Notes under the pieces: generated by a model
The model's input: only the letters and a program-made list of their open reading frames with translations
Database searches by the model: none
What the model was told of the DNA's origin: nothing
Program-made: the position numbers and the translations under genes
Assembly (NCBI GenBank): GCA_963969495.1
Contig: OZ018323.1
Span: 74,124,920-74,188,919, forward strand
Length of the DNA: 64,000 nt
Reading direction: 5' to 3'
From: Ceratothoa steindachneri
Taxonomy: Eukaryota > Arthropoda > Malacostraca > Isopoda > Cymothoidae
Shown: positions 20,321 through 30,596 of the stretch, one piece after another
How positions within the stretch are numbered: the first letter of the stretch is position 1
How the letters are laid out: each line of letters starts with the position of its first letter

Positions 20321-20399
20321 AATTGTCTAGATGAAGATGAGTATGTGGTGAGTGATGATGTGAGAGTTGATGATGGTGTGGATGTCAGTGCTGATGTTG

Positions 20400-20770
20400 G
20401 TGTCCTTGTTCCTTATGTGTATTGCGAACATGGTGGACCTGATATGATGGAAGCGAGAGTCAAAGTTGGTAAAAGGTTGTTCTGTGGTTTAATTGATACT
20501 GGAGCGCAAGTGTCTTTAGTGAATGAGAGGATTCTGAGTAAGTATGATTAGTTTAGATGTTGCGAGCATAAACCTGTTAAGTTACGGATAAGTGGATTAG
20601 AGAATGGCATGATAGTGGCATGAAAACAGGTTAGTCTGAAAGTGAGTTTGGGTAATGGTGTGAATGTGAAGCATGACTTTGTGATTCTGAAAGATTAGCA
20701 AATGATTTGTCTTTGGATGCTGATAAGGATTGTCTTATGAAAGGCGAATGTGAGGTGATGAGGTTAAATG
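20400..20770 (+). pseudogene. Second retropepsin-like domain after the OTU-like region
   Basis: In the frame ending at 20551, GLIDTGAQVSLVNERIL (near 20486) is a standard retropepsin active-site loop with DTG. The following sequence, across stops, keeps a flap-like region (LRISGLENG near 20584), VKHDFVIL (near 20670) and a decayed MxxLxG-type end. The first protease of this element (DSG at about 17710) is separate and upstream of the RT, so two protease-like domains flank RT and RNase H. This one is rich in stops. Confidence 0.6.
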
Positions 20771-20877
20771 AGTAGGCGAAGAATGTTGTCAAATTTTGCG
20801 GTATAATTGAATTGGTCATGAATGATGAGAATGAGATTTTAAGTGGTGATGATAGTCTAGATTTTCGGCCCGCTACA

Positions 20878-20986
20878 GAGTCATCTGCAACAATTGCTAA
20901 ATGGATTCAAGGATGTCATCTCCGAACCCCCCGGTTGCTCCAATTAATTTCAGCATATCATTGTCCCTACTCCTCAAGAGCCTGTT
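20878..20986 (+). repeat. 109-bp direct repeat, right copy
   Basis: Second copy of 15603-15711, in the same orientation and of equal length. It is followed directly by the C-terminal RT part of the Gmr1-like element. The RT fingers and palm that should come between are missing. Confidence 0.85.
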
Positions 20987-21606
20987 CGATCGAAAAATCA
21001 TATGGGCGGGCCCCCAAGAGGAAAAGATTAGAGCCATTGTTGAGATGCCCATTCCCCGCACGAAGAAGCAGCTGAGATCATTTATGGGATCGGCCCCCTT
21101 TTAAGGTAGATTTATCCCTAACCTCGAGTCTATTTCCGCCCCTTTAAGTGCCCTCATTGAGAAGAGATTGCATGGAATCCCAAAGCTACTGTCAGGTTCC
21201 ATCAGCTCAAGGACAATCTAGCGTCTGCCCCCATTTTAAGGGTCCCTAATCCCTCCAAACCCTTCGGCATCCGGTCGGATGCGAGTGATAAAGGAATTAG
21301 ATGCCCGGTGCTCCAATACTCCGATGAAGGTGAAAAACCACCCGGTGGCTTACGCGAGCCGAAAGCTACTGCCCCGTTAACGTACTTACTCGGTAATAGC
21401 ATGTATTTAATAGGGAAAGAGTTTATTGTCGAAACAGGCCATCGCCCTTTGTCCTACATCCGAAATACTAGGAGCCAAAACGGACGTATAATGTGTAGGC
21501 TTCTAATACTCTAACAATATCAGTTTAAAGTTTGGTATATACGTGGCACCGAGAAGTGTATAGCTGATAATCTTAGCCAGAATCCATTAGCCGAGAACGC
21601 TGGCTA
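20987..21606 (+). pseudogene. Gmr1-like RT thumb and RNase H remnant
   Basis: A frame near 20995-21104 reads AGPQEEKIRAIVEMPIPRTK and KKQLRSFMGS, the RT thumb and connection. Further on, IRSDASDKGI (RNase H first aspartate, near 21270), VLQYSDEGEK, YLIGKEFIVETGHRPLSYI (near 21405) and a final ADNLSRNPLAENAG-like end before a stop at about 21605 are seen in shifting frames. RT motifs A to C are absent. The stop lies right after RNase H and is followed by non-coding DNA and the LTR, confirming that no integrase follows. Confidence 0.7.
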
Positions 21607-21718
21607 ATCCAGTAAATTATAGGTCGCATGTAAACCAGTACTCTAATCATGTCTATATTTTGTTTTAGAAAAAGTTCTAATTTTGTTCCTTAAATTAAAT
21701 GTATTTTTTTGTCGACCC

Positions 21719-21765
<47 letters not shown>

Positions 21766-22180
21766 TTCAGATTAATATCATAGCCTTTTTGTAAGCCTGT
21801 CGAATACAGCGCAGGTACCCCGAATTTTTTTCAGGCTAACGCCTTAATAATAATTTATCCTATCCAAATTTGCGATGTCACTTGTTCTTCCCTCTCTCTC
21901 AGAAAAGTTCTTTTGTAAAAAAGGGAGTATGTAAAAGAACAACTTCTGCCCCCCCCCCCCCCCCCCCCATTCCCCGCTCGATTTATTGAAGACCACGTTC
22001 GAGGGTATCCCGCCGGGGAGAAGACGTCCTTTCCTGTTCTAACATTCACGAATTTTCAACTCCTGAGCGCATTGGAGAAATATTCCCGAATCCTGCTAAC
22101 TCGTCCCAAGCCTCGCCCCCCCCCTCCTCCCCACGGTGAGGAGGCGAGAAAAAGCCAATTTGTCTCGCACCTTGAGTTAA
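21607..22180 (+). other. 3' non-coding part of the Gmr1-like element with microsatellites
   Basis: Contains an (AT)n run at 21722-21764 and 20 C in a row at 21949-21968. A purine-rich stretch GAGGAGGCGAGAAAAAG at 22139-22155, just before the 3' LTR homology begins, is a candidate polypurine tract. No gene. Confidence 0.5.
21722..21764. repeat. (AT)n microsatellite
   Basis: About 21 units, in the 3' non-coding part of the Gmr1-like element. Confidence 0.95.
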
Positions 22181-23060
22181 ATGATGAATCAACTCCGCCT
22201 CCGGATTAAGATGACTGGAGCTGGTGAAGCCTTTCTCCAAATTCTCCCTTCCCCCTTAGAATCGGGCATACAAATATTTGGGTTTTACTGTAGTTCGTGG
22301 AGCCTAGCACACACGTCAGGTGCGTCCTCATGGTCTTGTTGGAGTCCCGTGATCGTTCATCAGAAAGGAGAATTTCTCCGCCGTGATTCTACTCCAGTCA
22401 ATTAGTAGTTCTCTGATCGGGAAGCATTTGATTTGCGCAACAGTCTCCCTCGTTTAATCGAACCGAAGAAAATCTCCATCGATTACCTTTAAGAAAAAGA
22501 AGTTTCATCTTCCAATGGAATTACTAGTTATCCCGCATTTCCCGTCGACGTCATCAGTTAAGATTGGCTATCTTCATCAGAAGGTTGGTTCCGATTGTGC
22601 CCAACTTGCCTCGTCGGACCATCCCCCTCTTGCCTCATCGAATCGTGCCCCACTTATCTCATCGGATGGTTCCCCACTGGACTCATCGCAAGAAGGACCT
22701 TCCTGAAGTCACCGACCCGTAAGACTGAAACCCCGTCCATTATTAGTATTGTCAAGTTCCCCCTTTTGTTCTGAGCCTAGTAACATTAATCAATTAATTC
22801 TATTCGAGAATCCCTCCTCACAATAATTATCAAGAGACTATTTCATTTTAAATAATTCCCTTTTGCCTATTTTTATTCTTATTTTGATCCATGTAAATAA
22901 AATTATATTTTTGATAAGTAATCTTTAAATAACCTTGAACTATACTCTCGGCGATATTAATCCATGTGAATAGTCCTTTAACAGTTCGCGTTGTGGTAGG
23001 GGATTAAATCCCCTCCACATAATATAGAAGTAGTGTATGGTAGAGTGGTGTTCCACGACA
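22180..23060 (+). repeat. 3' LTR of the Gmr1-like element
   Basis: Aligned to the split 5' LTR over nearly its full length. The end CCACGACA at 23053-23060 matches the 5' LTR end. The many small differences indicate an old insertion; identity was not computed. Confidence 0.8.
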
Positions 23061-25630
23061 ATTCTTTTGAATTTTAGAAAGTTTAACTTATGTTCGGGTT
23101 GTATTTTTGCTCTCATTGAGATTATGCTGGCAAATTAGGTGTTAAAAAGTATTTGCAACCAAAATTTCAGGAGCTTACTTTAACAAATATCCATGATATG
23201 GAAAATTAGCTTTTCATTCTTATTTATCATGAATTAAATTATAACAATTTAATGGTGGATATTATTCCACATATTTTAGTTTTATGCTAATAATGATCAT
23301 TCTACAGATCTAATATATGAAATTTAAAAATAATTAGCTAAAATCTAAATGACCTATATCTACTTAAATGCTAAAGAAATACATTTTGTTTTGTTTACGG
23401 ATTTTATGTCCATTTATGACCTAAAATATATTTGATTATCAAGAACAAAACTAAATTTTAGATCTCTTGTCTGAAATTTTATTTAGATATGATAGCACGA
23501 GACATATGATCTATGTTTATGTTTGTGATGAGATTAGAGGAGGGATCTTCTTTGTTCTGAATATATAAAAATGGACCAAAACTATTATTGACACAAAAAT
23601 TTACTTAGAAGTCTTACCAAAAGAAAGAAATAAATAATGAAATTTGGCATAGGGCATAATAGGAAAGAAAAATTTTCATTAAGAAGTAGATTAAGAAGGA
23701 ATAAAATATTTATGCTTTTTTCTGGAAAATAATATTTTTTAAATTTTTGGGGGACGTGGTCTGCTTTTGTCGTATTTAAGCTTAGATAAAAAGATTTAAA
23801 TCAGAAAAATATATGTAAAATCTAAGTTTTTAGCAAATTTGTTGAAAATATTTAGATATTATTTAGGTAAGGTTAAGTTAATTAAATTATTGATCCTTTT
23901 ATTTTTTTCCTGCTTTAAAGATACCTTATTTTTTCTATTCACCTCTTCAATAGAAAGTATATTAATCTGCTTCTCTGATTTATATTTCAATTGTTTCATA
24001 GCTGCATTGTAGTTTATTTTTGTGAAACTGAGTTAGTCACTAATTTGACTCGTTATCTTTCCTCAACATCTGAACCGCGATGTGATTTAATAAATCAGTG
24101 TACTGTTAGTGGTTTTTGTTTCGGCTCAATATATAAGCGTTCATTAATTCTTGTCTCACTGATTTTAACCTAGGATTTCAAAGACTGATCAATGTAAAAT
24201 ACGCCTGCAATGATTAGCCATATATCTTTCCTATTATTTACTTTTATTAAAATTATACATATTCGAGTTGAAATATTAAATAATCTTGTAATTATAAAAT
24301 CCTTCATAAAAAATCATCAAAGCCTCTGTCATAATTAGCAATATAAAGCAGAGCGTAAAAGGAACCTCTCGAAAGAAATAAAATAATTTGATGATATACG
24401 TTGGTCAACTTCGAATTACCACCCAAAAAGAACAAATATAAATTCCTCGTCTTTCTTAAAATATTGAAACTATATTTTTATTGAATAACAACAAATGTTG
24501 AGAGAGAAGGACACTTACCTTATTACGGTATTAATAGGGTATGAACTTTTAAAAACTAAACATATGCATCTCCTAATCATATTCCAATGGAATAGTTATA
24601 TGGAATTATTTTAATACATTTGGGAAATTGCCATAGAGTGCAAAAATAACCACTTATTTAAAATTTTTATGGTGATCGTATTAGTAATGAATCAATGAAT
24701 CATTACATTTAGGTTATTTATGTGCACAGTATTTGATTCCATTTGGGGTTTTATGAATATCCTCGTGAGAGAAAGGAAGTATATCGTTTTATACAACTTG
24801 AGTGGTGAAAATAATATACGGGACTAAATTATTTAAGTGTGACAGAAGAATGTTATGGGCTTCATCTATGTACAAGAGACAGATCATCTCATCAATATAC
24901 GTAAACCATATTAGGGAAGTTTATGATACAGTGAATAAAAAATAAGTTTCCAAACATTTCATGTAAAGATTACCTAAAACAAGAGAGAGTTGTCTATATC
25001 CATAACGAAATTTGGCTTTATTATTTTTGTTAAAAGAAAATTTACATTCTTTTAACAAATGATGGTGGTAAGAAGAGCTGTAGAAAGAAAACTCTATAAA
25101 TCCTGCTTGTGAACATCAATTAAATGTTTACATATCCACATCAAAATTAACTAGAATAAGATCGATATGATAGCAAAATGTACATTTTCACTATATTAAC
25201 AGCTGGACATTAATAATTGATTAATTCATTTATTTAGGACAATTTTTAGTTGTTCGTTTTAGTGTGGTAATGCCAGAATTATTATACGAAGAAGTTAAAT
25301 TTTTTATAATATTATAACTATAATTTTATAACTATGTTACCCAAACCATTTTATTGAAGTTTATATGACCCTTATCAGACGTTCATTTTATAAAAGCTAT
25401 AATAAAGAAAAAATGCATACTAAAATCCTATGATCAATTTAAAACATTTCTTGAAAGGATTCAATATAAATATTGTTTTCCCATATCAATAATCTTTTAT
25501 TAATTAACAATAATAGTATCGAAAGTGTAGCAGTATATTCCATTAATTATAAATACTAAAAAAAATACTTAGGACTATCTGATAAAGAACTTAGTGTTGG
25601 TTAAACTAAATAAAGTAATGTCAGATTATG
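23061..25630. other. AT-rich non-coding DNA
   Basis: No frame over about 60 codons and no motif recognised on either strand. No inverted or tandem repeat stood out. Confidence 0.6.
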
Positions 25631-25634
25631 ACTT

Positions 25635-25728
25635 GAAAAGAGTGTTGACTGGAACAGGAGCTGCCAAGTGTAGGCCATGAATGGTCTTTTGCAGTCTCCT
25701 TCTTTTCTTATGTTCTTATGTTCTTATT
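25635..25728 (+). mobile_element. 3' end of a CR1/L2-like LINE or of a SINE that uses it
   Basis: GTTGACTGGAACAGGAGCTG and later GGCCATGAATGGTCTTTTGC, AGTCTCC are followed by TTCTTATG units (about 25707-25728). The layout of a short hairpin, CTCC and terminal 8-bp repeats parallels the ends of the LINEs at 7.83 and 12.12 kb. Nothing coding is attached, so this is a heavily 5'-truncated copy. Confidence 0.55.
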
Positions 25729-25734
25729 TGTGTA

Positions 25735-26850
25735 TTTAAAATTCTAAATTAAGGGATAGATTGAAAAGTATTACATCAATACAAAAAGAATAATATCATT
25801 GCAAAAATAAATACACTAGCGTACATTACGATGAGAAAATCTTCAATTTAAAGTAATTACCTTCTGGAGCAAATTAATATGCCAGCTCACAAAATATAAA
25901 AAATTAAAATAAACTTCCTTCCGCTTAGGTTTTTCAGGGGCTCCTCGGCATCCCCTTAATTTACTCTGTCCAAATAGCGAATTCATTTATGAATCTAAGA
26001 GTTCTCAATATATTTTTTGCTTGATGAGGTAATATTAATGACCAAGGCACTCATAATAAGCCTCTCCTTATTCTAATAGCTGAATTGAATATTATATATT
26101 CTTCTCTTTTTTTTAGTGTCTCACAGTCTCTGCATGCTTTTTATAGGCTCCAATTCCCACTTTCATAAGTTAAGAATGGTAAGATTTATTTTCTTACCAT
26201 AGCAAAAGTAAGTCTCTTTGACACGATAATGGAAGCCTCGATAACGCTTCTCTTCCACGCCAGCAGTTGACTTCCTGAATTAGGCATCTAAAAGTCCTAA
26301 AAAGAAGTTTATTTTGATCCTTTTTTACGATCACAATTTTTTATCGGAGATCATGGGATTTTCACCAAGGCGTGTCCGATGCAGTTTAATTGAGACCCAC
26401 CTTTATCAGAATAACCAGAAATCTGTTAGGTTGTCAAGAAAACAATTAAGTTTCTAGAATATTCAGAAAAATGTTTCCTAGATTTGTTAAATTTATTGAA
26501 ACTTTCCTACAAGATGTTTTGAGATAACTGTACCAATACCTAGGTGGTTTTACTGTGTAAGAATGCCTATCTCTTATTTTTAGAAAACAATACCTCAGAC
26601 TATTTTAAGCGTTTTCTAAGATATACAAATTGTTTAAGAGGGCTACTTGAACTGTGTAAATGACAAGGGTTACAAGGTATGAGTATTGGTTGATCTCTAA
26701 ACTAACCGATCTTTTTATGCTTTTGTTCACTGCAAGCTTTTCCCATCTGTATGAGGGGTTGCTCTTTCTTGTAAACTGCTTCGTTTCCCTGTGATAAAGA
26801 ATAAACTCTTGCATTAGGGTTTTCTCATGCAGTCCTTGTTATTTTACCAT
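25735..26850. other. Non-coding DNA without recognised features
   Basis: AT-rich. The minus-strand frame at 26605-26814 shows no recognisable domain. Confidence 0.5.
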
Positions 26851-27450
26851 TCTACCATTATCATGTCCAACTTCCTCTTCTCCCCTCAACCTACATATTT
26901 ATTCTTCTTATGCCAACGTAGTTCTATCTCTTCTATAACAAGCCTATACCTTGGCAATCTCTTCTCTATTGATTTCTTTGATATTTCTACTACTTATAGT
27001 TTTCTTTCGCTCCATCACAAGATTTTCATTTCAGCAACATAAATTTTGCCTTCCAGTGCCCTTTTCATAGATTACACTATGCTTTGCCCCATACGTCATT
27101 GCAGGTCAAAGAACATTGCTAAAACTTGTGTATTTTACTTTCACACTTATATTTGCATCGCATAAAAGTTAAAAGTTTCTTCCAAATTCTTCATGCTTAT
27201 TGAATCAAGAGGTTTATTTCACTTTTCAACACTTCCTTTCCATCAGTTGAGATCCAAGGTACTTAAATGATTTTACTCTCTTCAACTTACCATGTCCATT
27301 CCTTGATTTAGAGCTGTATAATTCACCACCAGTGCTTCTCTCCACTGCTTCATCTTTCTATTCAAATGTTCTGTACTATTGTCAATCACTATGGAACTTG
27401 CACCTTGATTTCCTCCATAACAAACCAAAATATGGTAAAAACTATATCCT
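26850..27450 (-). pseudogene. LINE reverse-transcriptase C-terminal fragment
   Basis: Read on the minus strand from 27450 down, broken frames give LNRKMKQWREALV, then MDMVKLKRVKSFKYLGSQ, KSEINLLIQ, AWKNWKKLLTFM, a TCNDVWGKALC-like block (normally AMxYGxE) and VAEMKIL-W near 27005. This is the familiar thumb and C-terminal region of RTE- or Jockey-type ORF2 (FKYLGS ... AEMRMLRW). Frames shift at least three times. It is not from the CR1-like families seen elsewhere in the window. Confidence 0.6.
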
Positions 27451-27454
27451 CTTA

Positions 27455-28010
27455 AAGCGGAAACCTAATGCAATCCAACCTCTCTCCAAACTACTTTGTA
27501 ATATACATATTGATTTTGATTTGGATAGTCACTCCTTTGAACATTTCATTTAGTAATTTCACATACTTTTCTGAGGCTCAAATTTTATTCCTGTACATAA
27601 TACTGGCTCTGATTACCTTATCATAAACTTTCTATTGATCAGCAAGAAACTACTATTTCTCTATAATTTGCTTCAATGCAAAAATTGCATTTGTTGTTCA
27701 TCTTCTCACCATGAATTTACACTGCTCCTAACTCACCTTATCTTTCTTTTCAATCATTAATACTTATGAAATGACATTTAGTTTCATTCCGTTATAATTT
27801 CCGCAGTAATAAATGCATCCCTTTTTATTATAAATTTAAACTAATAATCTATTCCTTTAGTCATTATGTTTTGTCTATTGATGGTATAAAACGGGTATTG
27901 CAAAAGTCATGTTGCACTTTTTACGACGATCTAAGAAGAAGAAAAAATATGAGCTTTGATGAGGTCATACACGCTTTTACTGTTTACAATACAATTTTGT
28001 AAATTTCTCC
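27455..28010. other. AT-rich spacer
   Basis: No gene seen. It may include more of the LINE fragment to the left, but no motif is left. Confidence 0.4.
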
Positions 28011-28014
28011 GAAT

Positions 28015-28440
28015 ATTAATCAATTAGGGCTCCCTCGGTGGCAAGCACGCGCTCCAGGCTAGAACTGAAGACCGCGCACACTTTGCGGGCGAAGACCTTT
28101 GTCATGCTGGCAATGACCGCGGTCTCGAAGTTGTTGTCGAAATTCCGTCGGTTAGCACAACCTACTCCATGCACCTTAAGCCTTTGCCTCTCTCCTCATT
28201 TGATAGGGCCACGGGAATGAACTTTATCTTCGAAAGCGCAGTCATTTTGAGCATAGATGAACTTTCAAAGGCCTTTCTGTCAGCAAAACGGTTGATAACT
28301 TGCGATCTGCTGAACGAGTTCGTATTATGCGGTCTTCCCCATCTTTAACCTCTCTGCTACTGTGTAGATGGTTACCCGACTAATGTTTTTGCCGCTTGGC
28401 AGTGTGGGACTTGTTCTTTTCGGCGCACAGGAGAGCTGCA
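28015..28440 (-). pseudogene. Deleted Tc1/mariner-type transposase remnant
   Basis: On the minus strand, a helix-turn-helix-like start ISRVTIYTVAERLKMG (near 28380) is followed, without the catalytic DDE core, by a C-terminal block CAVFSSSLERVLATEGALI (near 28030-28085). That block resembles the end of Tc1-type transposases (CxxFRxRLExxIxAxGxxIE). GC content is higher than in the surroundings. The stretch ends about 14 bases from the large palindrome at 28454. Family assignment is tentative. Confidence 0.4.
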
Positions 28441-28453
28441 CATAATTAAAAAG

Positions 28454-28773
28454 ACGTATTGTCGTGGTATGACATTATATTATCTCAATACCATATTAGA
28501 TCTATATGGGGGAGGGACCGATAACTTCAGGGTGAACCGACAAAAAGGACGGAACGCCACGGGTTTCGACGGGCAAAACAACTAGCTAAGAGTGCAACGA
28601 GGTCAGTTATATTATGAGCAATGGCCTCGTTGCACTCTTATCTAGTTGTTTCGCCCGTCGAAACCCGTGGCGTTCCGTCCCTTTTGTCGGTTCGCCCTGA
28701 AGTTATCGGTCCCTCCATCATATAGATCTAATATGGTATTGAGATAATATAATGTCATACCATGACAATACGT
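28454..28773. repeat. 320-bp near-perfect palindrome (foldback element)
   Basis: The left arm 28454-28602 and right arm 28623-28773 are reverse complements with only a few mismatches; the loop is about 20 bases. The outer ends are ACGTATTGTC and GACAATACGT, and the inner ends are GTGCAACGAGG and CCTCGTTGCAC. No coding capacity. It fits a foldback MITE. No clear target-site duplication was seen. Confidence 0.85.
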
Positions 28774-29590
28774 TAGATGAACGAAGGAGGGGGGGGGGGG
28801 AATTGTAGTTATGAATCAGACTATAAGGTTAAAACTTAAGGTGTTACGGAAGGAGACTATTCAAATGGGGGAATTAAGGAAAATGGGTTATTGGAGGGGA
28901 AGAGGGGTTGGTTTACAGAAGATTCCGGGTGAGACGTCAGGGTAAGTCATCACGGATGTCTTCAGCACGTGAGACGAGGCCGCTTGAAGCTTCTGAGCGG
29001 GATGTTAAAGTGATGACGGTTCTCCAATAAAAGGGGGGAGGGCGGTAACGTCCGGTCCAGGGGAGAGTATTTCGGCCACCAAAAATGTGGGGCGAACGAA
29101 GAGGGCTTCGACAGGAGTTGACGAGAGAAGACGGAAAAATCACTCGGTAGCGATCGTTAAATGGAATTACCTCACTGGTTGGGGCTAATTCTAATGCACA
29201 AAAATAATTTAGCTGTCACTTTGCTTTGTTGTTAGCACCTGACTTGGAAGTAGGGGAATTTTCTTGGGGTCTAGGCGAGACTTTCCAACTCTCTGTCTCT
29301 TCATGGGAGTCGAACACTATTTATGTCCGAGGCTCTCCCCCGGGGGGGGGGATAGAAAGCGGGAAACAGCTCTACTCTCGAATGGCCTCGAATCTTCTTG
29401 CAGAGGCTATTCTAACCCAGGTAAAGGTGAATCGTGGTGGACGCGGTTCGAGGCTACCACTTGTGGAGGGGGAGTGGGGGTAGTCTTACGAATTTAAGCC
29501 TAACCGAGCCCTCTACAGCGCATGGAGGTTCCGTTCTAAACAAGAGATTCCAAGTTGAATTTCCTTACACGTATTAATACACTTGTTAGA
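28774..29590. other. GC-richer non-coding DNA
   Basis: Starts with a 12-G run (28789-28800). Short frames on both strands (for example 29226-29483) show no known domain. The base composition differs from the AT-rich surroundings, suggesting transposon origin, but the source is unknown. Confidence 0.35.
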
Positions 29591-29599
29591 AAAGTAATT

Positions 29600-29828
29600 T
29601 AAGGTTGTTTGACGGAACATGTTGTATCACAAAAATAAACCCCTCGAAAGATAAAAAACAGAACTTTTCCCAAGCCCAGTGACAGTAATTATATCCCAAG
29701 CTTTTCCATACTTCGACTGCTATTCCTTCCAACCCAACTACCTTTCCTTTTTCGATTGTATCAAAGGTCTCCTTTACTTCGTGCCTACATAATTCTATCT
29801 TTTGTCTCCTATTTTGGATTGCCGTCAC
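29600..29828 (-). pseudogene. LINE reverse-transcriptase fingers fragment
   Basis: On the minus strand an open frame reads EVKETFDTIEKGKVVGLEGI followed by AVEVWKSLG. This is the start of the RT domain in RTE-like LINEs (EV...MKxGKAxGPDGIPxEVWK), with proline and aspartate of GPDG replaced. After about 60 residues the similarity is lost. It could come from the same family as 26850-27450. Confidence 0.6.
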
Positions 29829-30397
29829 CCTTAATCTTCAATAATATGCTTTATTTAATGGATTTCCCAAAATAATCTTTTTTCTTTTTCTTATGGTCTC
29901 TTCCATCTTATGATATTACTTTCTTTGTCCTTTTTTATCGCCCACGCGCTTCTATAAGTTACTATGTTGGTGCGTAGGCGGGTCGGTTGGATGGTAATAT
30001 TTTACTTTTCAATAAGTGTTGTAAGGTTTTGAAGGTCGTATGGTCATATATTCATAAGGTCATAAGTCGCAATAATTGGAAACAAGTCACAAATATAATA
30101 AAATTACTTCTTCCGTAAGCTATGCGATAAAGTGAGAAACGGTGATTTGTTCGATAATATCAACATGACCTCCATTCCATGTCTGCTAAAAGTTGCATAT
30201 TTTTGTATATATGTACTTACAAACTTCAAGTTTGATTAGCTGAACAATGAAGAAAAACATATCTTCTTTTCAGCAAGTTACTATCGCAATATCAAATGGA
30301 AAGGGTTTGAAATGCGGTTTTATACTTCAAAGGTGAAGGGATAAAAAGCAAGTCTCTTACATAGAATAATTCAGTCTTTTCACATCTCGCTACTCTA

Positions 30398-30437
30398 AAG
30401 GTCGCTACGGTCACCTAATTGGTTGAGTAGCGACCTT
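30398..30437. repeat. Perfect 11-bp inverted repeat (hairpin)
   Basis: AAGGTCGCTAC and GTAGCGACCTT are exact reverse complements separated by 18 bases. It lies 33 bases before a (TA)n run. No function assigned. Confidence 0.7.
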
Positions 30438-30468
30438 CATCACAAAAAATGCCTCGAAATTTCATTTA

Positions 30469-30470
<2 letters not shown>

Positions 30471-30522
<52 letters not shown>
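30471..30522. repeat. (TA)n microsatellite
   Basis: About 26 uninterrupted TA units. Confidence 0.95.
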
Positions 30523-30529
<7 letters not shown>

Positions 30530-30596
30530 GATTCAATTTTCTTAGAATGATTATTCTTTGATTATTCCTTCTATATTTAATGATGTAGAAAGAAAA

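Larger units (their letters stand above)
15712..20877 (+). mobile_element. Inner Ty3/gypsy-like retrotransposon body without LTRs
   Basis: Gag, a zinc-knuckle array, retropepsin, RT, RNase H, an OTU-like domain and a second retropepsin-like domain occur in order on the plus strand. Base use differs sharply from both flanks: the plus strand is poor in C and rich in G, A and T. Frames are broken by a few stops and frameshifts, fewer than in the surrounding element, so it arrived later. The sequence before the gag ATG (15712-15842) is not repeated near 20877, so no LTR pair is present, and no integrase motif is found. It is therefore truncated, or is a recombinant remnant. Confidence 0.7.
8350..23060 (+). 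mobile_element. Gmr1-like Ty3/gypsy LTR retrotransposon, decayed and twice interrupted
   Basis: The two LTRs are recognised by shared sequence. The 5' LTR lies at about 8350-8910 plus 12118-12570, and the 3' LTR at about 22180-23060. Both end in ACGACA. Between them, in order, are a SCAN-like capsid, a zinc knuckle, an integrase (14.3-15.4 kb), the leader of RT (15.59-15.71 kb) and a C-terminal RT-RNase H piece (20.99-21.61 kb). Integrase before RT is the order of Gmr1-like gypsy elements. Many stops and frameshifts show the copy is dead. A LINE sits in the 5' LTR and another retrotransposon sits in pol. No matching target-site duplication was found at the outer ends. Confidence 0.8.

Noticed and set aside
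28038..28220. Plus-strand 60-codon frame
   Set aside because: Antisense to the transposase-like C-terminus on the minus strand.
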